From contig NZ_JAGOGJ010000060.1 of NCBI RefSeq assembly GCF_017996735.1, positions 1 through 40,193 on the forward strand: 40,193 bases of DNA, read 5' to 3'. The stretch is from Niveispirillum sp. (GTDB taxonomy: Bacteria > Pseudomonadota > Alphaproteobacteria > Azospirillales > Azospirillaceae). The notes under the pieces are model-generated. The model worked only from the letters and a program-made list of their open reading frames with translations, was not told where the DNA came from and did not search any database. The translations under genes and the position numbers were made by a program. Positions 23,331 to 30,761 of this stretch are shown piece after piece (position 1 is the stretch's first letter; every line of letters begins with the position of its first letter).

Positions 23331-23461
23331 GGCCCAGCCCTTTCAATTTCTGATCAGGGCTATGGATGCCTCCTTGTTACAAGCAGGTCAACATGATTTG
23401 TAGGTGAGGGGGTTTTACCGGACTTTCTCAACGGGCGCGGCGACGCCCTATATTGGTGGTA
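23331..23461 (-). promoter_or_regulatory. parAB control region with a palindrome and an iteron
   Basis: The 131-base gap between repA and parA contains the 11-bp perfect palindrome CTTGTTACAAG (23373-23383), a plausible ParA operator. It also has one iteron-type sequence, CGGACTTTCTCAACG (23419-23433), matching the origin repeats. A GAAAGGG ribosome binding site precedes the parA ATG on the minus strand. RepA binding at the iteron could influence parAB transcription; this is inference. Confidence 0.5.
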
Positions 23462-24532
23462 TCAGACCGCCAGCTTCTCTTCTGCCACCACCGTCTCGGC
23501 GATGGTGGGAACCCACTTCTTCAGGTTGCTGGGTGCTGTGGCCGCCGCGGGCAGGGTGACGCCCAATTGTACGGCCCGATCGGCCCAGGCCTTGCGTGTG
23601 GCGAAATCCGCCGCCTCCATCCAGCGCAATGCGGCGACGACACCCCGTTGCTGAAACCGCCGTGCCTCCGCGGCTGCGGCAATTCTCTCCGCTGCTTCAC
23701 CTTGGCGCTGCACCTTTGGCTTGGCGGCGGTTTTCACAGCCCGTTCCAGCTCGCCCACATCCTTGCCACGCACGCGGAAAACCAGGCCGACGACCCGACC
23801 GCCGTTGCCGCCCCGACCCTGCCGGATCTCGTCCATCTCGACGCTGAATTCCGCCAGCTCGTTGATCTCCTGCACGGCGGGATCAAGGGCCTTCTTCCGT
23901 AAGTCCTTAAAATCCTTCAATTTATCACGACATCCCAGGACATCGCGAACATCGTCGACCTTCGCACTCCAGTAAGGTTCGGTTGCCTTGCGATCGGCAT
24001 AGCGCTTCAGGATTTCGTACAGGGTCAGCGCATATTTGCTGGTGAACTGATAGATCACCGACAATGACAAGGCGGAGTATAGAGCCGGTTCAACCAGACG
24101 CTGGGCGATCTCTTCAGGAAACTCAAAGGTCAGTTCACCCGTCACCTCATTGATCGTGACCCGCCCCAGCAAATGGTCAGAAACCCAGGTGCGACCATCG
24201 GACCCCAGGACGTCGTACTGAACCAGCACCTTTTGCAGCCGGGTCAAACTTTCCTTCAGCCAGAAATTTGTATCCCCGTGCGATGCGGCGTCGCGTGCCT
24301 CTGCGGCAAACCGCCGGATGTCCGATAGATAGGTGCTGTGGCGGGTTGTTTTGCCGATATTCGGGGCCGCAATGGCCAGCAGGTGATTGAACAGTTTGCG
24401 ATCGGACAGTCGCAAATCCTCGTTGCCTGTTGCCCGCACTTCCACCAAAGCGGTCGCCTTGATCAAGGTCCCGCTCAACTTCTTGCGTCGTGCCGTCTGC
24501 GTCGCCACAATGGATAGTGATGGTTCCGACAC
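23462..24532 (-). CDS. repA: Plasmid replication initiator RepA (Rep_3-like)
   Basis: A 356-aa initiator protein. The N-terminal half has an initiator winged-helix layout (LSDRKLFNHLLAIA, HSTYLSDIRRFAAEA, LKESLTRLQKVLVQYDV), followed by YALTLYEILKRYADRK, the DNA-recognition region typical of Rep_3-type initiators, then DDVRDVLGCRDKLKDFKDLRK. It should bind the iterons just upstream (24600-25094) to open the origin. The start is GTG (24530-24532, complement), with GCAGGAGC upstream on that strand. Divergent orientation to the iteron array and the neighbouring parAB identify a plasmid or chromid backbone. Assignment to an exact incompatibility group is not possible by eye. Confidence 0.85.
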   Translation of the reverse strand: MSEPSLSIVATQTARRKKLSGTLIKATALVEVRATGNEDLRLSDRKLFNHLLAIAAPNIGKTTRHSTYLSDIRRFAAEARDAASHGDTNFWLKESLTRLQKVLVQYDVLGSDGRTWVSDHLLGRVTINEVTGELTFEFPEEIAQRLVEPALYSALSLSVIYQFTSKYALTLYEILKRYADRKATEPYWSAKVDDVRDVLGCRDKLKDFKDLRKKALDPAVQEINELAEFSVEMDEIRQGRGGNGGRVVGLVFRVRGKDVGELERAVKTAAKPKVQRQGEAAERIAAAAEARRFQQRGVVAALRWMEAADFATRKAWADRAVQLGVTLPAAATAPSNLKKWVPTIAETVVAEEKLAV

Positions 24533-25185
24533 GAAACCCGCTCCTGCTATCAGTGCAAGCAGTTAGGCATAACCCGGACCAGAAGCCAAGAATTGAGTCC
24601 GTTGAAAAGGTCCGTTGAAAATCTGCCTTGTCTTTGATTCCTTAGTTCCTTAACTTCCTAAGGTCAAATATGTTATATTTTACAATACGTTATCTCCCAT
24701 TCCCGGACAAATCCAACGCTTCTTCGGACATCTTCAACGCTTCATGGGGAGGTTCTCTACGCCCCGTTCCAACCAACCCGGACATCTTCAACGGTGTTGT
24801 TTGATATCAGGGATTTATGCCCCACCATCGGACGTCTTCAACGCTTAATCGGACCTTTTCAACGGTGTCGCGGGACCATGCTTCACCGGACCTGCCCAAC
24901 GGGGACCGTGGACCGCATGCGAATCAAACCATTCTGATTCGGATTTCCCGGACCTTTTCAACGGGTCACCGGACTTATCCAACGCCCCTTCCAATGCCAG
25001 TGCGGGTGTTTACCGGACATTCTCAACGGGGGGAGGGCGGGCTTTAACGGACATTCCCAACGGGGCAGGGGAGCTTTATCGGACATTCCCAACGGGGTGT
25101 GATGCCACTATCAGGGTGCTTGATCGGGACAATTACTATCCATCTGATCATAAAAGTGAATCTCAGTTCAGAATAGAATCCACCT
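24533..25185. other. Replication origin region (oriV)
   Basis: No gene lies in this 653-base interval. From the repA side it holds inverted iterons, an AT-rich segment (about 24628-24695) containing CCTTAG/CTAAGG arms at 24640-24663 that would suit DNA unwinding, and eleven direct iterons to 25094. The last ~90 bases are the tail of the araC-type gene's 3' flank. A convincing DnaA box was not found. Confidence 0.8.
24600..25094. repeat. Origin iteron cluster
   Basis: Eleven same-direction copies of a 15-bp iteron, CGGACNTNNNCAACG or close to it, start at 24704, 24725, 24779, 24829, 24850, 24887, 24949, 24970, 25014, 25048 and 25080. Three neighbouring pairs are exactly 21 bp apart, about two helical turns; other spacings range from 32 to 62 bp. 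One exact inverted copy (24600-24614) and one degenerate inverted copy (24613-24627) lie nearest repA. These are the expected RepA binding sites of an iteron-regulated origin. Confidence 0.9.
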
Positions 25186-26229
25186 CTAATGCAGCGCGGT
25201 TTTGCCCAGCGCCCGTCGGCGCCATTGCAGGGCCGTGCTGCCGGTCCAGCGCTTGAACGCGCGGGAGAAGCTGGCGGGTTCCTGGAAGCCCAGCATTTCG
25301 GCAATCTGTTCCACCGTCAGCATGGAGCGTTGCAGCAGGTCGCAGGCCCGCTGCTGGCGGACCTGATCCAGGATCGTGCCAAAGGCCAGTCCCTGTTCGG
25401 CCAGCCGCCGGTGCAGGGTGCGTTCCGACACGGCCAGATGTCTGGCGGTTTCGATGGCGCTGGGGAAGTTCCGCGACGAGCGGACAAGGACCGCATAGAC
25501 CCTGGCCACAAAGGGATCGGTCACGCGCGCCTGACCGATCAACTCTGTGCACATGCGCTGATAGGTTTCTTCCAGCAGCGGGCTGCCCATGGGCAGGGGC
25601 TCGGCCCCCGCGCCGGGTTTGAACACCCAGCGTGTCCGCGCCTGGCCGAAATGCACGGGCACATGCAGCAGCCTGTCGCAGTCCATCCAGTTGGGCGGAC
25701 GGACCAGGACGCTGTCGATCCGTTCTAGCGGAAAGGGCTGTTGGCGCATGTCGTGCAAAAACATCGTGGCCGATCCCAGCGCCCGTTCATGCAGGAATTC
25801 CCAGACATCGGGGGGCGCCATGCTGTCGTCTGCCACCATGGCGACGGGTTCGTCCCCCTGCAACTCCACCCGATAGATCATCAGTGAATAGGTCAGCGCC
25901 TGGAACGCATCCAGCACGCGCAAGCCTTCAGCGATATTGGCCGCCGCCATGACGGCCAGACCCAGCGGTCCATAGGACATCAACCGATAGCGCATGCCCG
26001 TCTTCAACCACAGCCCCGGTATATGCCGGGTCGCGGCGGCGAAGACCTGCTGGAACCGCAATTCCTCCGGCCCGCCGACTTCGCCGTGCGGATCATGGGC
26101 CAGGATAGGGTCGAGACCCGCCTGCCGGAACAGCGGCGCCAGGGGGATGCCAACCTCTGTCAGGATGGCCGACATGATGCGGATGCTCTGGTTCGAGAGG
26201 CGCACCGTCAGCAGGGAATCACTGCGCAT
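25186..26229 (-). CDS. AraC-family transcriptional regulator (Arabinose_bd type)
   Basis: A 347-aa regulator. Residues ~15-205 look like the Arabinose_bd/OruR-type sensory domain (AILTEVGIPLAPLFRQAGLDP, SYGPLGLAVMAAANIAEGLRV). Residues ~240-340 form the double helix-turn-helix of AraC proteins (ARHLAVSERTLHRRLAEQG, MLTVEQIAEMLGFQEPASF, SRAFKRWTG). It is transcribed away from the large catabolic gene set beginning at 26380, which it most likely controls in response to the substrate or an intermediate. Its 3' end faces the origin iterons, marking the border between plasmid core and cargo. Confidence 0.88.
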   Translation of the reverse strand: MRSDSLLTVRLSNQSIRIMSAILTEVGIPLAPLFRQAGLDPILAHDPHGEVGGPEELRFQQVFAAATRHIPGLWLKTGMRYRLMSYGPLGLAVMAAANIAEGLRVLDAFQALTYSLMIYRVELQGDEPVAMVADDSMAPPDVWEFLHERALGSATMFLHDMRQQPFPLERIDSVLVRPPNWMDCDRLLHVPVHFGQARTRWVFKPGAGAEPLPMGSPLLEETYQRMCTELIGQARVTDPFVARVYAVLVRSSRNFPSAIETARHLAVSERTLHRRLAEQGLAFGTILDQVRQQRACDLLQRSMLTVEQIAEMLGFQEPASFSRAFKRWTGSTALQWRRRALGKTALH

Positions 26230-26379
26230 GGACGTCGTCCCTGATCATAAATTCAGATGGCAGTTAAAGACAATTTTTTGGCGGTTGCGGCCATTCTTTT
26301 TTCAGCGCTCCCGGATGAATATTCTTCTACCAAACAATCGCCCCCGGTGAAGAGGGGCGATGTCAGGGAGGAAAATCAG
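26230..26379. promoter_or_regulatory. Divergent promoter region between the AraC-type gene and the catabolic genes
   Basis: 150 bases, AT-richer than the genes. A direct repeat TGGC(A/G)GTT occurs at 26258-26265 and 26279-26286, 21 bp apart, the spacing expected for adjacent AraC half-sites. CTGATCATAAA (26241-26251) also occurs at 25144-25154 on the other side of the regulator gene. AGGGAGG before ATG 26380 is the ribosome binding site of the first catabolic gene. Confidence 0.4.
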
Positions 26380-27702
26380 ATGGATCAGCGTTTGACGCTG
26401 CCGCAAGATGGCACCATGTCCGGCCCGCGGGGCTTTGCGCAATGGGACAGTCCGCCGTCGGTGAAGCTGGGCCCCCTGGGGGCGGAACCGCCCCTGCCGC
26501 CCACCGTTGCCGCCCTGCGCGACAGTTTGCAAAGCCTGGCCGACAAGGTCATGCGTCCCATCGGCCGCGACCTGGACCGGTTGACGGCCGAGCAGGTGGT
26601 GGACAAGGGCTCCCGCTATTGGGAGTTCCGCCGCGAATATGCCAAGCTGGGCATCGACGTTGCCGGCCTGGCCGATTTCCCGGCAGAGGAACTGCCGGCG
26701 CTGTTCACGGTCCTGTTCGAGGAGTTGGGCCGGGGCGATGCGGGCTTGGCCATCTCCATCGGGGCCGGCATGCTGCCGCACTATATGGCGGCGAAGTACG
26801 GCAACAGCTTTGTCGCCAAGACCTATCCGGAGACCCTGACGGGCTGTTGGGGCATCACGGAACCCGACCATGGGTCCGACATGCTGGACACCACCAGTGC
26901 CATTGCCCATGCCAAAGGTGTCTATGGACGGCCTAACTGTGTGGCCCGGATCAGCGACGGGAAGGTCACCATCCGGGGGCAGAAATCCGCCTGGGTGTCG
27001 AATGGGCCCATTGCCGATCTGTGCATCCTGTATTGCCTCGCGGAGACCAAGGATGGCCGCGTCGATCCCGCCCGCGGTGCCGTGCTGATCGTGCCGCTCG
27101 ACGCGCCGGGCGTATCGAAGGGCAAACCGCTGGAAAAGATGGGGCAGCGTGCCCTGCCGCAAGGGGAATTGTTCTTCGACAATGTCGAACTGGACATCGA
27201 TCACCTGCTGCTGGCACCGGAGGATTACAAGAAGGGCGTCTATGCCATCCATACGGAGGCCAATGCCCTGATGGGGGCGACCTTCACGGGATGTGCACGC
27301 TCGGCGTATGAACTGGCCTTCGCCTATGCCCATGAACGCAAACAGGGGGGCGTTCCCATCATCCGCCATCAGGACGTGGCCAAGCGCCTGTTCCATATGG
27401 CGCGCAAGGTGGAATTGTCGCGCGCCATCACCCGCCGGGTGACAACCTTCAACATGATGAACGACCAGCCGGCCCTGCAGGCTGCCATGTTTGCCAAGGT
27501 CACAGCCACCCAACATGCTGTCGATGTGGCCAGCGATGCCGTGCAGATGTTCGGTGGCAATGGCGTGACCCTTGAATATCCGGTGGAGAAGATCTTCCGC
27601 GATGCCCGATCCTCCCTGATTGAGGATGGCTGCAACGAGATCCTGTCCATCAAGGGCGGAACCCTGATGGTCGATCCGGACCTGCTGCCCGCAACGGTGT
27701 AA
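26380..27702 (+). CDS. Acyl-CoA dehydrogenase family flavoprotein
   Basis: A 440-aa FAD enzyme expected to introduce an alpha,beta double bond into an acyl-CoA. The N-terminal helical domain is at ~35-140, the FAD/substrate region has GCWGITEPDHGSDM (~167-180), the middle beta domain has IRGQKSAWVSNGPIAD, and the C-terminal domain has QMFGGNGVTLEYPVEKIFRDAR. Where medium-chain enzymes carry the catalytic Glu in YEGT, this protein reads IEDGCNEI, so the base would be Asp or lie elsewhere. The frame is open from 26257, but ATG 26380 has AGGGAGGAAA upstream. First gene of the catabolic set. Confidence 0.85.
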   Translation: MDQRLTLPQDGTMSGPRGFAQWDSPPSVKLGPLGAEPPLPPTVAALRDSLQSLADKVMRPIGRDLDRLTAEQVVDKGSRYWEFRREYAKLGIDVAGLADFPAEELPALFTVLFEELGRGDAGLAISIGAGMLPHYMAAKYGNSFVAKTYPETLTGCWGITEPDHGSDMLDTTSAIAHAKGVYGRPNCVARISDGKVTIRGQKSAWVSNGPIADLCILYCLAETKDGRVDPARGAVLIVPLDAPGVSKGKPLEKMGQRALPQGELFFDNVELDIDHLLLAPEDYKKGVYAIHTEANALMGATFTGCARSAYELAFAYAHERKQGGVPIIRHQDVAKRLFHMARKVELSRAITRRVTTFNMMNDQPALQAAMFAKVTATQHAVDVASDAVQMFGGNGVTLEYPVEKIFRDARSSLIEDGCNEILSIKGGTLMVDPDLLPATV

Positions 27703-27735
27703 GGGCGGGCCTGTTCCCCACACCCGTCCCTTTTG

Positions 27736-27853
27736 CCCTCACCCTCGCACGTTCGTGGGGGAGGGGCAGGAATTCGCGTTATAGCTGATTTCGCCCCTCT
27801 CCCGTCTGGCGGGAGAGGGAGGGACCCGCCGCGAAGCGGTGGGAGGGTAAGGG
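27736..27853. repeat. Intergenic palindromic element (REP/BIME-like)
   Basis: A compact structured element between the acyl-CoA dehydrogenase and thiolase genes. The outer arms CCCTCACCCTC (27736-27746) and GAGGGTAAGGG (27843-27853) match at 10 of 11 positions. Inside are two hairpins: CCCTCTCCCG/CGGGAGAGGG (27795-27819) and CCCGCCGC/GCGGTGGG (27825-27843). It resembles dispersed GC-rich palindromic repeats of alphaproteobacteria and could tune mRNA stability or partly terminate after the first gene. Confidence 0.6.
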
Positions 27854-27918
27854 TCGGCAGCACCGACAATAGTTGTTTCCCAAAAAGAACCAACGGACCT
27901 TCAAGAAGGATTCCGCAC

Positions 27919-29142
27919 ATGAAGCAGCACGCCCTTATCGCCGGTGTGGGCATGACGCCGTTCGGCCGCCATCTGGACCGGACCCTGTCCAGCCTGGCGC
28001 ATCAGGCCATCCGTGAAGCGCTGGACGATGCCGGCATCGATATCGGCCGCGTCCAGGCCGTTTGGGCCGGCAATGCCGGCGCCGGTATCATCACCGGTCA
28101 GGCCTGCGTGGCCGGGCAGGTGGCCTTGCGCGGCCTGGGCCTGGGTGGCGTGCCGGTCGTGAACGTCGAAAATGCCTGCGCCACCGCGTCCACAGCCTTT
28201 CAGCAGGCGGCCAGCATGGTGACGCTGGGTGTCTATGATGTGGTCCTGGCATTCGGGGTGGAGAAGCTCTACCACGCGGACAAGGACCGGCCCATGCGCG
28301 TCTATATGGGCGCCACGGATGTCGATCATCCTGAACAGTTGGATGCCTATCTGACGGGTGATCTGTCTGAAGCGGACAAGGCCGCGGCGCCGAAGGACCG
28401 GCGGTCGGTCTTTATGGACATCTATGCCCGCATGGCCCGCGATTACATGGCTGCCAGCGGGGCCACACAGCGCGATTTCGCCGCTGTCTCCGCCAAGAAC
28501 TCGCGCCACGGTGCCTTGAACCCGTTGGCCCAGTTCCGTGATGAACTGACGGTGGAACAGGTGCTGGCGGCCCGCGCCATCTCCTTCCCCCTGACCCTGC
28601 CCATGTGTTCGCCCATCGGCGACGGGGCGGCGGCGGCCGTGATCGTTTCGCCCCGCGCGGCGGCCGAACTGGGCCTGCGGGCACCGGTGCATATCCGCAG
28701 TTCGGTGCTGAACAGCGGCTTCGATCCGGCGCCGGGCCGGGCCTCGGTGACGACGGAGACGGCGGACCGGGCCTTCGCCCTGGCCGGTATCACGCCCGGC
28801 GACATCGACTGTCTGGAACTGCATGACGCCACGGCTCCGGCGGAATTGATCTACTACGAAGCGCTGGGGCTTTGCCCACCCGGCGGCGGGCCCGACCTGC
28901 TGCGCAGCGGCGCTACGACCCTGGGCGGCCGTGTCCTGGTCAACTCCTCCGGGGGACTGGTGCGCAAGGGCCACCCCATCGGGGCCACGGGACTGGCGCA
29001 GATATTCGAGCTGACCCGACAGTTGCAGGGCCGCTGCGGCGCCCGGCAGGCGGAGGGCGCACGGGTGGCGGTCGCCGAGAATGGTGGCGGCTGGATCGGC
29101 AGCGATGCCGCCGCCATTGTCATGACGGTGCTGTCACGATGA
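27919..29142 (+). CDS. Thiolase-family protein of SCP2/lipid-transfer type
   Basis: A 407-aa thiolase-fold enzyme. The nucleophilic cysteine is in NVENACATAS (~90), and the conserved His is in KGHPIGATG (~353). The usual second catalytic Cys (CxG near the C-terminus) is replaced by AENGGGWIG, as in SCP2-type thiolases and some steroid side-chain enzymes. It could cleave a 3-keto-acyl-CoA or act in a retro-aldol or condensation reaction. ATG 27919 follows AAGAAGGA. The frame extends upstream through the palindromic element, but that part is not coding. It overlaps the next gene by ATGA. Confidence 0.83.
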   Translation: MKQHALIAGVGMTPFGRHLDRTLSSLAHQAIREALDDAGIDIGRVQAVWAGNAGAGIITGQACVAGQVALRGLGLGGVPVVNVENACATASTAFQQAASMVTLGVYDVVLAFGVEKLYHADKDRPMRVYMGATDVDHPEQLDAYLTGDLSEADKAAAPKDRRSVFMDIYARMARDYMAASGATQRDFAAVSAKNSRHGALNPLAQFRDELTVEQVLAARAISFPLTLPMCSPIGDGAAAAVIVSPRAAAELGLRAPVHIRSSVLNSGFDPAPGRASVTTETADRAFALAGITPGDIDCLELHDATAPAELIYYEALGLCPPGGGPDLLRSGATTLGGRVLVNSSGGLVRKGHPIGATGLAQIFELTRQLQGRCGARQAEGARVAVAENGGGWIGSDAAAIVMTVLSR

Positions 29143-30761
29143 GTGCGCTGCGATCCCCCCTGACGATGGTGTTGGATGGCGTGGCGGCCTTTCCCGACCG
29201 CGATGTCCTGACCTTCGTCGATGTCGCCCCCGACGGCACCTTGCAGGAGGAGGTGCGCACCTATGCCGGATTGCTGCGCCAGGGCCGCATCATGGCCGGT
29301 GCGCTGCGCGCCGCCGGGATGCAGGAAGGTGACGCCTTCGCCCTGGTCATGCGCAACCATCCGGAATTTGTCGATGCCATGGTGGCGTCGGAAATGGTGG
29401 GCACGGTGTTCGTCCCCATCGATCCGCGCATGAGGGGCAGCAAACTGTCCTTCATGCTGCGCTTCGCCGCTTGCCGGGGGGCCATTGTTACCCCGGATGT
29501 GGTGGCCGAACTGCGTCCGCTGCTGCCGCACCTGCCGTATCTGCGCTGGGTCTGGGTATTGGGCGGAGTAGGGCGGGAGGACATCTTCCAGCCGCTGTCC
29601 AATGTGCTGTCCGGGGCGGAGCCGTTGGAGGATCCGCGCCCGCGTCCGTTGGGCGATCCCATGCAGATGCTTTATACCTCTGGCACGACAGGCGATCCCA
29701 AGGCCATCCTGGCCCCCTATGCCCGCTTTGCCGGGGTGGCGTCGCTGGGCCCGGTCATTGGCCTGACGGCGGAGGACCGGCCCTATACCGGCCTGTCGCT
29801 GACCCATGCCAATGCACAATTGATTACGCTGGGCAATGCGCTGTCCATGGGGCTGCGGCTGGTGATCAGCCGGCAATTCACCAAATCGCGGCTATGGCCC
29901 ATCCTGCATCGCTATGGCTGCACCATGTTCAACCTGTTGGGGGGCATGGCGACGGCCATCTTTGCGGAACCGCCGGCCCCGCACGACCGCGGCCACAAGG
30001 TGCGTTATGTGCTGAGTGCGGGGATGCCGGCCGCCCTGTGGCGGGAGTTCGAGGCGCGGTTCGCCCTGCGCGTGTTCGAGTTCTATGGTGCGGCCGAAGG
30101 GGGCCTGACCTTGAACCCGCCGGATACCGGCCCCATCGGTTCCATCGGCAAGGCCCCGCCCGGCACAATCTGCGCCATCCTGGACGAGGAGGGGACGGAG
30201 TTGCCGGCCGGCAGCCTGGGCGAAATCTGCTTTCGCAACGCCGATGGCGGCGTCGCCCCCGTCGCCTATTATTGCAATCCCGACGCCAGTGCCGCCAAGA
30301 CGCGCGGCGGCTGGTTCCATACGGGTGATATCGGGTTCACGGATAGCGCGGGCTGGGTCTATTTCTGTTATCGGGCTGGCGACAGCATTCGCCGCAATGG
30401 CGATTTCATCAATGCCGTGGATATCGAAGCCGCGGTGGCCCGCCTGCCGGAAGTGGCCGATGTCCATGTTTACGGTGTCGCCACACAGACCAATGCGCCG
30501 GGGGAGAAGGAAGTGGTGGTCGCCCTGGTGCCGCAGCCGGGATACGAATTCGATCCTGGCCGCATTTTCAGCCATTGCGCCGCCGCCCTGGGTTCCACCA
30601 GCATACCCAGCTATGTCCAACTGGTCGCGGAGATCCCCAAGACGGCGTCGGAAAAACCACAGGCCCGGCATCTGATCGCCCTTCTGGGGGCGGATGACGC
30701 GGTCATTTTCAACAAGGAAGGGCCATGCACAGTGGCCGTGAACGGGAGGATGTCGAAATGA
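29139..30761 (+). CDS. AMP-forming acyl-CoA synthetase/ligase
   Basis: A 540-aa ANL-superfamily enzyme that would activate a carboxylic acid with ATP and CoA. Motifs in order: LYTSGTTGDPKA (~178, P-loop), FEFYGAAEGG (~315), GWFHTGDIGF (~390), YRAGDSIRRNGDFINAVDIE (hinge region), and PKTASEKPQARH near the C-terminus, where the catalytic Lys is normally in PKTxxGK. The start overlaps the thiolase stop by four bases (ATGA) and its own stop overlaps the next ATG the same way, so the three genes are translationally coupled. The substrate is unknown. Confidence 0.88.
   Translation: MSALRSPLTMVLDGVAAFPDRDVLTFVDVAPDGTLQEEVRTYAGLLRQGRIMAGALRAAGMQEGDAFALVMRNHPEFVDAMVASEMVGTVFVPIDPRMRGSKLSFMLRFAACRGAIVTPDVVAELRPLLPHLPYLRWVWVLGGVGREDIFQPLSNVLSGAEPLEDPRPRPLGDPMQMLYTSGTTGDPKAILAPYARFAGVASLGPVIGLTAEDRPYTGLSLTHANAQLITLGNALSMGLRLVISRQFTKSRLWPILHRYGCTMFNLLGGMATAIFAEPPAPHDRGHKVRYVLSAGMPAALWREFEARFALRVFEFYGAAEGGLTLNPPDTGPIGSIGKAPPGTICAILDEEGTELPAGSLGEICFRNADGGVAPVAYYCNPDASAAKTRGGWFHTGDIGFTDSAGWVYFCYRAGDSIRRNGDFINAVDIEAAVARLPEVADVHVYGVATQTNAPGEKEVVVALVPQPGYEFDPGRIFSHCAAALGSTSIPSYVQLVAEIPKTASEKPQARHLIALLGADDAVIFNKEGPCTVAVNGRMSK

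Noticed and set aside
22245..23396. 383-codon plus-strand ORF opposite parA
   Set aside because: parA has Walker motifs and operon context; the plus frame has none.
24600..25094. CRISPR array in the origin region
   Set aside because: The 15-bp repeats are irregularly spaced, occur in both orientations and neighbour repA, so they are iterons.
26302..27723. 473-codon minus-strand ORF opposite the acyl-CoA dehydrogenase
   Set aside because: Shadow frame of a conserved enzyme with a good ribosome binding site on the plus strand.
27733..27918. N-terminal extension of the thiolase
   Set aside because: The frame passes through a palindromic intergenic element and reads as low-complexity Gly/Arg/Pro; ATG 27919 has a proper ribosome binding site and family-typical N-terminus.
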